Shown: positions 22,970-33,011 of the stretch, one piece after another
Numbering within the stretch: position 1 is the stretch's first letter
Layout: every line of letters starts with the position of its first letter
Source of the DNA: Cudoniella acicularis
Taxonomy: Eukaryota > Ascomycota > Leotiomycetes > Helotiales > Helotiaceae
DNA: 64,000 nt
Direction of reading: 5' to 3'
NCBI GenBank assembly: GCA_013054445.1
Contig: JAAMPI010000085.1
Span: forward strand, 1 to 64,000
The notes under the pieces: model-generated
The model's database searches: none
Told to the model about the DNA's origin: nothing
What the model saw: the letters and a program-made list of their open reading frames with translations, nothing else
Position numbers and translations under genes: made by a program

Positions 22970-23841
22970 ATGAGGGAAAGATCTTTGGACACTGCACCTA
23001 CTGATACTCCAGCAACTATACCAACCCCAACTATCAGAAAACGCCGCTGTGCTTCGACACTACTCTGTCCAACGCACCCCGCTCCTAGAGTCGCTAGGAC
23101 AGAATTCTGGACGGCACGGATGAGGGAAATCCCGTCCTTCAGATGCAACCCTTGGGACTTCTACGAACCGTTCCTCAAATTTGGCTCAGGCCTCTCACTC
23201 ATCCTCTGCAATAATAGACAGAAATCCGGGCAATGAGGACCTTTGGTGTCGTATCTCACGACGAGGACGTTTATTGTTTTCCTGAAATCCAGCATCCGAA
23301 TTTCGTTAATATCTGCGAACGCTATTTATTTGATGAAATCTTTGTATTTACTGAGATGTAGGATTCTCAATAGAAGATTTGCTGTTTTACTCGATCTATC
23401 CAGCAGAACGAGAGATAGCATATATAATTAGTCAAGTGAGTTGAATATCACCCTCCCCCTATCCTGCTTTTGTTAACATCGCAGGTCTTAAGTGGCATAC
23501 AATTCATCTGGTCTAGGAAACTCGACCACCCACGTATATCAACAGAGAACATTCTCGTGTCTTTGAAAGGCGAGGTCAAGATCGGTGAGAAGCCCAACGC
23601 AAAAGCATAATATGGTTCTAATTAAATGTGTTCAGATCCTACCATCTTCCCGGATGAGAGAGAGCACGCTTCGGCAGATTTAAATTCCTTGGGCACAATT
23701 ATGTTACAGATGATAGATGAGACGAGAGAGACCCTGAAGTCCACCGCGGTAGACTGGTCTGCCGAGGCGGCCAATTTTGTAGAAGTTACTTCTTTTGCAA
23801 CGCTAGACGGGTTTTCGGATGAGAGTTTCCCTAATCTCTAA
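22970..23841 (+). pseudogene. Decayed fungal kinase-like protein gene
   Basis: Starting at the ATG at 22970, segments in changing frames spell one protein: FLKFGSGLSLI, then in other frames NPGNEDLWCRIS, DVYCFPEIQHPNFVNICER, FDEIFVFTE and GFSIEDLLFYSIYP. They continue in REIAYIISQ and, across a GT-AG intron (~23432-23484), VLSGIQFIWS, RISTENILVSLKGEVKI and, across a second intron (~23585-23636), a C-lobe tail with ADLNSLGTIMLQM. This is the pattern of a kinase-fold family expanded in some leotiomycetes. The catalytic loop position reads LDHPRISTEN instead of HRDLKPEN, so even the ancestor was probably a pseudokinase. At least three frame changes (near 23217, 23263 and 23355) make it non-functional as it stands. 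Confidence 0.65.
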
Positions 23842-24620
23842 TTCAGATCATTGCTAAGGCTTGCCAGCACGTCTTCATAACTCATTCGGGGAGCGCTGAG
23901 ATCTTGACGCCTCTCCTCACGTTGGCTCATTTCCTAGTTTCAAAAGACGTATCCATAGAAAGAGACACCGGGAGGAGGCTTGGATAATGCATGATGATCT
24001 TGTTCTAAGTCCGTTTCTGGAAGGGGGCCAAAATTTTTCTTCGAGGTGACAGTGGAGAAAACAACAAATGGGACTATTAACCTACGATCGAGTGTAAAGA
24101 AGCATATGACCAGTAGAAAGGGAAATAGGGTAGTCTTAAAGGGTCATTTTCATATTTCTACGCAAGAATTATGTGATGCAGTGGTAGAGGCTGAAAAAGC
24201 TACAAAAAGCAAGCAGAGAAAAAGGCAAAACAAAGGGCAAGGCTAGTTCGTACGACACTGAGAGTGAGAAAAAATTGAGGAAGAACTGAGGATCAATCTG
24301 AGAGTGAGATCGGGGATTGTAATATAGTTTATGTTATGTAATTTAAGTTCTTGTGGGGTGGTCTCAAAAAATCCCCCGCGATACGTCACGGCTTACGTTA
24401 TCGCTTCACATAGAAACGAAAGATTGTGGATGAGGTTTTGGTTTGTGGCGCATGCATGTCATGCTTGCACGGCGCACTTCGGGGATCTTTTACCTCACCC
24501 AGCCTTACCCAAGATATCGTTCTTTTAAGCATTGCGTGAGCCTTTCTTCTTGTTTATTACATCTTGAAATTTATATTATAATATCTGTAACCAAAACAGT
24601 GACCATTTCATTCGAGCACC
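23842..24620. other. Intergenic, possible continuation of kinase-like remnant
   Basis: A lysine-rich 66-codon frame at 24046-24246 has no recognisable motif. The rest shows nothing I can support. Confidence 0.3.
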
Positions 24621-26707
24621 GTGGCTCCACTTGACTTTTATCAGTACACAAAACTCCAAGAGTCTGATGCCATCCGCATCATTCTCCTCCGGCATTCAGA
24701 GGTCCTCTTCGAACCAATTCAAGCCGAGATACTCATCACAACTCTCTACGAATACGACAATAGCATCGTAGATCACTACAATGCTCTCTCCTACGTATGG
24801 GGAAATGCAGACGACAAGCGCTCAATATCCATAAAAGATAAAAGAATGGATATCACAGCCTCTTTGGAATCAGCCTTGCGTCATATATGAGATCGCAAAA
24901 AGAATTGAAGATTTGGGCAGATGGGATTTGTATCAATCAATCTGATATAGAGGAGAGGAATGCCCAGGTTCGACTGATAGGATCGATTTATCAACTTGCA
25001 AGGCATACGATTATTTTTCTTGGAGAGGCGACGCGTGGATCTACAGCTGTGCTAGATGCCCTCACTTCTCCTAAACCATCTGACGACACTAGTCGTGGCT
25101 CGGCGTTCATGTCGAATGTATCGCGCTTATTCGTCGCCGAATTCAACAGCATCCACACTGCAGGGAACTCCAAGGAGCTCACGGAATCCGACACCTTTCC
25201 AGTGTCTTCACTTACCGAGGGGATTCGAAGGGATGCTGAAGAGCATATCCTAAAGTGGGAGTGGTTCAGGCGGGTCTGGACTCTCCAGGAACTTGTGCTA
25301 TCTCCAGATCCGTGGATACAAGTCGGATATCGGCGCATCAGGTGGAACGTCTTCTCGGACAGCTTCTTACATCCAGCATGGGGTGGAGAGCATCATGAGG
25401 CATTCAAGCTCCTGTCTGATATGCGAGACGCTCGGTTGAATTTCGGTGCTTCCTTGTTGCGGCAACATAAATCTTCCAGCGAAACTGCAGACAAGCTTCT
25501 CAGAGTTCTGCATGCTCTCAGAGGCTTTGGTTGTACGAAGGAGGTAGATAGGGTTTATGCGCATTTGGGGATACTGGGCATCAACTCAAGCGACGAAAAA
25601 CTCATGGAGACGGTTCAAATTGATTACGGACAGGAGTGGCCTGAATTGTTCAAGCAAGTCACGCTTTATATGATTTCTGTAAAGGAGGGATTTGGAATAT
25701 TATCCCACGTCGAAGATATCCCCCTAGCAAACCGCGCAAATGTGCCTTCGTGGGTCCCTGACTAGAATTCATCAGAGGTGTCTCCATCGACCACCACTCA
25801 CCCAAAGGAGCATTTCAAAGTTACGGATATCAACCTTGTGTATGCCACTTTTGACTCTTCGCAGGTGCTTGGTTGTATTGGGACCATTGATAGCACTATA
25901 GATGTTGTCTTGGACTCAATGCCTCCCACAGTAGATTTGAAAGCTATCTACAAGAAAGTCAAAACCGAATCCAGAAAGCCGGACCGAGAGGGAATTGCGG
26001 ATATGACATATCAAAACATTTATTCTAAGTTTTGTGACTGGCTCGCAAGCCAAAATATTGCTATACGTCCAAGAAGCGCCCTAGATGCACGGTCACTTCG
26101 GTTTGACGATCCCCTTTACTTCCCTATCTATTATTCCCCGCTATCTGGCAATCTTGATCACTTCCTAGTTCCAAAATACGAGTATGACCCTTCTCGTGAA
26201 ACCAAATTCACCACTGTTGGATACCTCCTCTGTGGCATGACAGATATGGACGGTCCGGGTTGCTTTCCTGGCAAGAAGATTGCACTCCTCCAAAATGACA
26301 ATTTTGCGCTTGTCCCAATGCACGCTGAGGCTGGTGATGCTATATGTCGATTCAATTCAAGCCCAGTACCATACGTTCTGCGAAGGAAAAAAACAAATAT
26401 CGCAAAAGACCTCGACGTATGCATAATAGAGCGCTTCAAAGATAAGAAAGTAGAATATGAGAAGAAGCACGGAAGTGATCCTGCTTGGAAGACAGAAGTA
26501 CAATATAGAGAGGTTGTACATGAGAATGTTGTTTATGGCTTGGATATCTCTACAGTTGAGCACTTCAGTCTTATCGGAGAATTCTTCACTGAGAGTGGGG
26601 AACCTGAGAAACTTAAGACACCTCGCACATCTCAGCTAGATAAGGCTAGTGATAATGAGGAGGAAAGCATGAATCCACGAAGCCGAAGCATAATTGCCCT
26701 TCATTGA
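24621..26707 (+). pseudogene. Second HET-domain pseudogene
   Basis: Starts with ATG at 24621 (MAPLDFYQYTKLQES), with the HET signatures YNALSYVWGNADDKR, ADGICINQSDIEERNAQV, ARHTIIFLGE and EWFRRVWTLQEL. Two lesions break it. At about 24880-24887 CATATATGAGA contains an extra AT, so SALRH and MRSQKELKIW fall in different frames. At 25763-25765 a TAG follows VPSWVPD, where relatives have Trp; the same frame then runs on to 26707 (DINLVYATFDSSQ, YLLCGMTDMDGPG, FALVPMHAEAGDAIC). TGG to TAG is CpA to TpA on the opposite strand, compatible with RIP. The complete ancestral protein would be about 695 aa. An alternative is a short functional N-terminal product, which I consider unlikely. Confidence 0.85.
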
Positions 26708-28140
26708 CAAAGAAAGCGTCAAGGGTCTAAGAGGATAGTTACTACAATCGATTAACAATGTACACTTTTAACATAGCTTCTCAATTCCGTCTAAAAGTTC
26801 ATAAGAAGTTATCTACCTACGACTTGTTGCCGAGTTGATAGGGATCCAGTTTCTCCCCTTTCCCATCTCATGGTTCCTCAACTCAGTTGCAGCCTTTAGG
26901 TTTCCTACATTCCATTGCCACGAAGTTCGTAAAACTTTCCTCATCCACGTAATCCACGTAATCTACCAATCACCTCCACCGTCTATTTCGGTCAAGGTTG
27001 TTGATTGATCTTGTCCTTCTCGAAACTCTCCTTCAAAGGTCGCTGCGAAATATGGGGATTGCTTCCAGAGGATGACCTTCGAGAGCTCATATTCGCGGCT
27101 CGCAGATGGGATTCGAACTTTGACTCGAGGACTAGAGTAGAGCGGGAGGAGACTGAAATATCAAGAAATGAGATATGGTCTTTAAGGCTTTGTACAACTT
27201 ACGACGCCATAAAGTCTTGATATGGCGCGTCAAGGATTTTTTTCGTGAGATGTTCCGTCGACATATCATCGTAGAGCCGGAAGTTGAGGCAGGAACGGAA
27301 CGGGCACTAGAGCTAACTGTGTTTTACCTCGCGGACTAAGTTTAGAGCGGGGTAAGAACTCCACGATGCGTGTTTAATTGCAATTAGATAGGAGACGGCC
27401 ACCAATAGGCCGCTATAGGGCTATCTACCCGGCCCGCCAGTCAGCGAGGGGCCGTGCAAGGTTGGTGGGCTCGGCTGTTTTGTAGGGGACCTCTTCGCAA
27501 AATATGTGTGGCCAACCCAACTTTCCAAAATCATTCCTTTCAAATTGATAACAATTCTCATTTCCAAGCCACTTGCCCAGGAGTTACACAATTCGTCTAT
27601 ATTTGGAGGAAGCCTTACTACGAATATGCCATTAAAGTCAGCCACCTACGTCCAATTCAGGCCTTCACAGACATCCTAAAAAGACGCTGTGGACGATCTA
27701 AATTCATCTCCATGACTCACCTGTTCTTGGGAGCAGCCGATTATGGCTGCCTTTAGTAGGGAAGCCCTCACCAAAAGATCTTTAAATAGTCAGCGTCCAG
27801 CTTAGGTTCTCTCTAGACTTAAAGAATTTTCATTTTAGGATCATACACCGCACATTTTGGATGGGGACCACCCTCAGTATCTTTTTAAGATCATAGAGCA
27901 ACTGTATCTGGCCTGCCAACTTTTTAATAGAGACCATCTCTAAATCTTAGCAAGCAAAGAGATTCCACTTTTTTCTTTCCAATTCGACTCTCCCAAGCGG
28001 ACCTCATCACCGTCCTTTCGCTCTATTCTCAGATTTCCTCTTCTCTCCTTTCCTCCCTCCTCCCCCTTCCTTTTTCAAAATTCCTTCGTTTCTATCCTAT
28101 CCTCCACAATCATCTATATTCAACTCTATAGGTATTTATT
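26708..28140. other. Intergenic with diverged repeat and small open frames
   Basis: Contains a 71-codon frame at 27005-27220 (CEIWGLLPEDDLREL) without recognised family, and a copy (about 27480-28110) of the repeat seen upstream of the kinase-like pseudogene. Pyrimidine-rich at the 3' end. Confidence 0.35.
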
Positions 28141-28149
28141 ATCCTCTTC

Positions 28150-28990
28150 CTCGCTTATTTATCATAGATATTACTAAAGTATATGCTATTGTCCTAGGCA
28201 GTAGCTTCTGCCTCCTCCTGCTCATCAATAGTCTCCCTTTGATTGCCCGCCTCGTCAGGTATCTCTCATCTCTCGTATCAAAGCATCTGATCTACCGTTA
28301 TGTCCTTCATCGACACTCTCGCAGATCTACTAGGTGTGACCCTCGGCACGTTTCGGCATATTCATCGGTTAGTAGGCGTTACGGCGGTTGTGCTCACTAC
28401 CTTCCACGTATTAGTTATAGTAGCCTCGCAGCCCTCCTTTCCTTTACCTACCATAGAACAAGTTCGCGGTGATAGTAAGTAGTCTCTTAGCTACATTTCT
28501 CCGCTAACACTCGGCATAGGGAGCATCATCACTAGGGTTTATTATTCTGCTCTCTCTGTCTCTCTTCCGTAGACTCTCCTACAAACTCTTTAGCCGCTCC
28601 TTAATAGTGTATTAATCGAGGATACGCTAGATAATAGTTAGGTACGTACTATAATAGCCGTGATCTTCTTGGTCTCACTGACAGCGGAGAATAGATTCTA
28701 GCTATCTCGATCTATTACGAATCGAGCGATATTAGTAACAAATCCTTTAGAAAACGTGTAAACGTCTATCCGGGTAAAGTTCTATTACGAGATATCCTTT
28801 AGGCAGAAGTTGTGGGAGAGAATATTGAGAAGAAGCTAGTGGACAACATCGACTAGGATATAAAGATACTCGTGAAGGGAGAACTTGAATCTGAGGGACA
28901 GACTAGGAGAGATAGCTAGTTGCTTGTCATAGGTGAGTTGCCTATTTCTATCGTTCTGGCCGTGCTAGTAAATAGAAGTCTCTAGCACCG
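28150..28990 (+). pseudogene. Decayed ferric reductase-like transmembrane gene
   Basis: Fragments in shifting frames match the FRE/NOX-type ferric reductase membrane domain: LLLLINSLPLIARLVRYL, then MSFIDTLADLLGVTLGTFRH leading to an HX13H heme-ligand spacing (HRLVGVTAVVLTTFH). After a likely GT-AG intron near 28474-28522 come ASSLGFIILLSLSLFRRLSY and, with several stops, SRSITNRAILVTNPLENV. Intact members transfer electrons across the plasma membrane to reduce Fe(III) before uptake. No FAD or NAD binding half is recognisable here, and stop codons are frequent, so this is a degraded relic. Confidence 0.6.
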
Positions 28991-31051
28991 ACGATATCCG
29001 AGATAAGTTATGAAATGTTTGCGAGACTACCTGACGAGTAGAGTGAGCTTTTTCGAACTTGATTATCAACCTTTACAGAAGTAAGGCAGGAGAGGGTAGT
29101 TGGATAGCATTTCTTGTAGCGTGGTTCAACTTTTCCCTCCCCTCCCCCCTTTATTACTTTTAGATAGAATGTATTTTTAGATATATTATATACCAAGTTG
29201 TGCTTATAGCCGTTAGATGATGTGTGCGTGCTTTATAACTATATCCTTTCAATCCCAGAGGTTTTCTTTATCCCACCGTAGCAGCGTTCCCGGTGCTGTA
29301 CCGTGACGCATCGCTGATAGGGCAGTGTAATAGAAATTGTTGATAGAGCCTTATTCCTCTGGAAAAGCCTAACCCTAACCGAATAGGAGAGCCTAGGGCG
29401 ACTTGTTAGCCAGGAGCGCTGTCCTAAAGCAGAACTCTGGTTGGGACAACCTTCCTGTGACTCTGGGAATCCTAGATTTCTGGGAGTGCTGGGTGACCCG
29501 CCCCAGATGTATATTAGTCCTGGCCGAGAAATCCTAGCGTGAAATCTCATCCGGGACCAACTGCCTAGCCTCCAAACGACTCAGGATTCCCTCGGTCACA
29601 GGAGTGGAACTGCCGTAGGACATGAGTTATGGGACAGGGTACGTAGAACGGACCTCCTATGACACAGGCCGTCCTAAGTGGCTATTTGACCTGGATGGTC
29701 TGTCCTGAACGCCCATCTGTCCCGAACGCCCATCTGTCCCAGGACAAATGGCCCAGGACAGATTGAAATCTGGGGTCGCTTACCCAGCACCCTCACCACC
29801 CTAGAGTTCCTCCGGTCATAAGACTAGTGTCCTGCCTGATCACTTGTTGCAGGACAATTGACCTAGGCCTTTGTGATATGCACAAGCCACTCTTGACGGT
29901 TGACATGTTCTTCCGTAGCGTGCAACAACAATTAATTAGAATTTCTTCACGTGATATATTCCAACTAATCCACTCCCGTGACCATCGTAAACCCAAGATC
30001 CCGATCCCGATCCAGTCCCTGATTCGGCATCTAGTTGTCCAGGAACGAGTGGTTATCCAACTAACGAAATCAATTCACAAGATAAGCGCCCGCCTAGTTT
30101 GTACCCCGGGATCCCCATCTAGTAGTAGATTTCTACTGGTAGAATGAGGCACCTAGAGATATTCACAAAACCTTCCCAAGGCCTTGTACGGGTAGAATTC
30201 TATTAGTAGATTTTGTACCAGCAGACCGAGGAGCCTAGGATCTTTTCAGGAAACCCTCCAACGTGAACCTGTGCTGGTAGAATTCAACTGATAGAAGTCT
30301 ACCAATAGATTTTTACTAGCAGAACGAGCATTTCGACTCGAGGCAGCCGTGCCCTGGTATTCACGTGCCAGAGAGGAACATCCGCCGGATGAGGTTCTTG
30401 GTGAAGCCTTCTAGGCTGGCTGGTGTCTGAGGAATCGCATATGGGTAGCAGGTCCGTTGACCGCGGGGACGATAGGGGAACATTTGGCCTTAACTTGAAC
30501 TCGCTCTGGCGCCGCAACCAAGCTCAAAACACGTGATCGGGAGACGATTGAACTCGAAGCAATTGAAGCACACTTAATACTTATCCTAGTGGGTTTTTAG
30601 AAACAAGTTAACCGACTAATAGGCGAAAGGAGCTTCCACGGGATATATTTCTGCCAAGAACTCAGATTAATGCTGGCTAATTAGGATATTATTTAAGGAA
30701 AATAATGTCCCTTCATTTGAAAGATGATTGGTTTATTCACAGACAGCGTCTATTACGCGCCCGCTTCTATAAGACGCGTTCCCAACTCTATGCAACCATT
30801 CTCTGAAAGTCGCAAGTAGAAGGAGGAGCCTGGGAAGTTTCCGGGAAATCTTTTAATATCCCATCTGTACGGTATTAGTAAATTTCTACTAGCAGAACGA
30901 GGATTATCACGAATCACCTGACCGCAAGCCTTCCCATCACATGACTGCTGACATTCCGGATGTTACGTGATGGCTTCTGCTGCTCTATAATTCAGAACAC
31001 AGCGTGGTCGAGTACGTCAGCTCCCTCAAATCGCAGTCACGGGCTTGGTGT
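28991..31051. other. Gene-free tract with dispersed short repeats
   Basis: No supportable gene in about 2 kb. It holds a 17-bp tandem duplication (GAACGCCCATCTGTCCC, two copies near 29708-29742) among many GGACA/TGTCC words. It also holds four copies of a motif close to TAGATTTCTACTAGCAGAACG at about 30120, 30205, 30305 and 30875. Confidence 0.5.
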
Positions 31052-31855
31052 AGGCTGCGTGATGGGTAGTGGGTAGTACCCATTACCCGCGGGTGGGTAT
31101 AGTTTCTCTTACTCCTATATGGGTACCCGCGGGTACCCGTATACATAAATATTACATAAATTTATATAAATTGTTCTTATGCATATTCTCCTAGCACACG
31201 CTCTTCTTTCCTATGCACGCTCGTCTTATATATATGCTCTCCTTCTTTATACAAGCTCTTCTTATACACGCTCTCCTTGTGCACGCTATCCTTCCCTGTA
31301 CACGCTCTCCTTGTGTATACTCTCCTTCCTTATACACGCTCTCCTTACGCACGCTCTCCTTCCTTGTACACGGTTCCTTTCAAGTCCCCCTCTCTCCCTC
31401 TCTCCCTCTCTCCCTCCTCTCCCTCTCCATCTCCCTGTCTATCTCCCTCTCCCTTTGTCCGTGCTCGTCGGCTACGGATTACCGGGAGAGAATCCGGAAG
31501 CGGTTAAGGTTTAGTATAGCGCTTGTGGCTTTGACTTTACCTTCTTCTTCTTAGGGGGGCTTAGGAGGCTGACTTTTTAAAATTAATGACTCACTTAGTA
31601 CGAGCGAAGAGAGGACTCGAAGGGAGGAGGGCGTGCGAAGGAGGAGGGCGCACACGAGGAAGGTACGCGCTAGGAAGGTACGCGCTAGGAAGATATACTA
31701 GTAGAGTATAAGAAAGGTAATTAGGAGAAATAATTAGGAGAAATAATTAGGAGAATAATTAGAAGATTAAATAAAAGTATATCTTCATTTTTATACGGGT
31801 TCTTAGTAACCCACGGGTATACCCACCTACCCACGGGTACCTATCGAGCAGCCTA
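31052..31855 (+). mobile_element. 804-bp inverted-terminal-repeat element, non-coding
   Basis: The left end TAGGCTGCGTGATGGGTA is mirrored at the right end (reverse complement TAGGCTGCTCGATAGGTA). Both ends contain palindromic CCCGCGGG/CCCGTGGG boxes. The interior has ~20-bp CACGCTCTCCTT repeats on the left and GGGCGTGCGAAGG-type repeats on the right, giving a foldback look, and no transposase. A truncated inverted relative lies at 9925-10160. I see no matching target-site duplication, so the boundaries may be off by a few bases. The subterminal GC palindromes recall fungal hAT elements, but that assignment is inference. Confidence 0.6.
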
Positions 31856-32397
31856 TCCATTACTAAATACAATGCTTAAATGGTTTGTCGTTTCGATATC
31901 TCTTATTCTATTTAAAGGTTGTGTGTATAAGATCGTGTATAATATAGTATATTTAATTCAGTGCCGTCCAAGTCAGAAGGCAAATATACAAATAGAGGCC
32001 GGAGAAGAGTATGGAATAAGAGTAGCGTCTCACATTGTCGAAAGGCCGTATTCGGGACCAAGGTTAGGCGGCAGATCGAGTACACGTAGCGCTGCCTAAT
32101 TAAAGAAAAGCAAAGCAGTCGCCTTGCTGCCTAAGGCATCCAGTTCTACTAGGCGCGCGTGCCGCAAACCAGATTTGTTGTAGGCAGAGCATTAGCTAAC
32201 AAGATAACCGGTAGATACTAACTAATCTTTTGGAAAAGGGTCCGGCTCGTAACGTAACCTAATCTATTTTTATAGAGGTCTTATTCGGGATCCTTGGGAT
32301 TTTCTTTAGGCTCCTAGGAATAATCGTTAAAACTTGACAAAAATGAGATGATGCGCGCCCTAAGCCAACATCTAGCCTTGTTCGTTAAGTGGGTACT
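31856..32397. other. Intergenic, nothing recognised
   Basis: One 75-codon frame at 31872-32099 has no motif. No gene supported. Confidence 0.35.
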
Positions 32398-32487
32398 GCT
32401 CAGGTTGCTCAGGTTGCTCAGGTTGCTCAGGTTGCTCAGGTTGCTCAGGTTGCTCAGGTTGCTCAGGCTGCTCAGGCTGCTCAGGTG
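32398..32487. repeat. 9-bp minisatellite (GCTCAGGTT)n
   Basis: Seven perfect GCTCAGGTT units followed by two GCTCAGGCT and one GCTCAGGTG unit, in register, about 10 units in all. On the minus strand it translates as a repeating Leu-Ser-Asn, but the frame is only 91 codons and has no other coding signal. Confidence 0.9.
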
Positions 32488-32884
32488 AGCTGGGTGAGGA
32501 GAAGGTGAGCCGAGGGTGATTAGCGCCTGAGTAGAAGCGGCGAGCTTACTAACCGACCTTAGGACGAAGAAAAAAAAAGTTGTGTTCAACTACCACTGCG
32601 CTCTTGGAAACGGTACAAGCATTAAAGCTCCAATAACAAGGAGAACAGGTTCCGGAATTACGTTGCGTTTAAGATTTGAAGTATACATGACTAAGGAAAT
32701 GTGAATCCGGCACTCTAGAAAAGGAAGGAGGGAAATGAAACGACCTTCCACAAAAATCACTTCTTGATCCTTCAGCATCCTAGCTCCAAGGATTCGAGAT
32801 TTCGGCACGCGCGCAAAGAGTGGTCTACATGTACTCCGTATGATAGATAGCCATTAAGCATCAAGGTTCCCAACTCATACTGTA

Positions 32885-33009
32885 CTCTCCCCCCCCCCCC
32901 TAAATAATTGTAATTGTGGGTCCGATGGCAGGGGTACTTTTGTATGGCAAAACGACCGTGCCAGCCTGGTTTGTATGGGACCCACAATTACAATTATTTA
33001 GGGGGAGAG
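32885..33009. mobile_element. 125-bp foldback MITE with TA target duplication
   Basis: Terminal inverted repeats of about 33 bp (CTCT, C-run, TAAATAATTGTAATTGTGGG on the left; its reverse complement on the right) enclose about 55 bp. The element is bounded by TA at 32883-32884 and TA at 33010-33011, the duplication used by Tc1/mariner-type transposases. The arms match except for the length of the C-run (12 C against 5 G), so the insertion is young or conserved. Confidence 0.85.
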
Positions 33010-33011
33010 TA

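Noticed and set aside
22970..23236. Intact 88-aa protein
   Set aside because: Its stop results from a frame change; the kinase-like homology continues in neighbouring frames.
29600..30905. CRISPR-like repeat array
   Set aside because: The repeated motifs are irregularly spaced and imperfect, and the genome is fungal.
31179..31554. Three overlapping plus-strand frames of 76-113 codons rich in Leu/Ser/Pro
   Set aside because: They arise from the CACGCTCTCCTT and CTCCCT repeats inside the inverted-repeat element; all three frames are open at once.
32314..32589. 91-codon minus frame with Leu-Ser-Asn repeats
   Set aside because: It is only the translation of the 9-bp minisatellite plus flanking noise; no other coding evidence.
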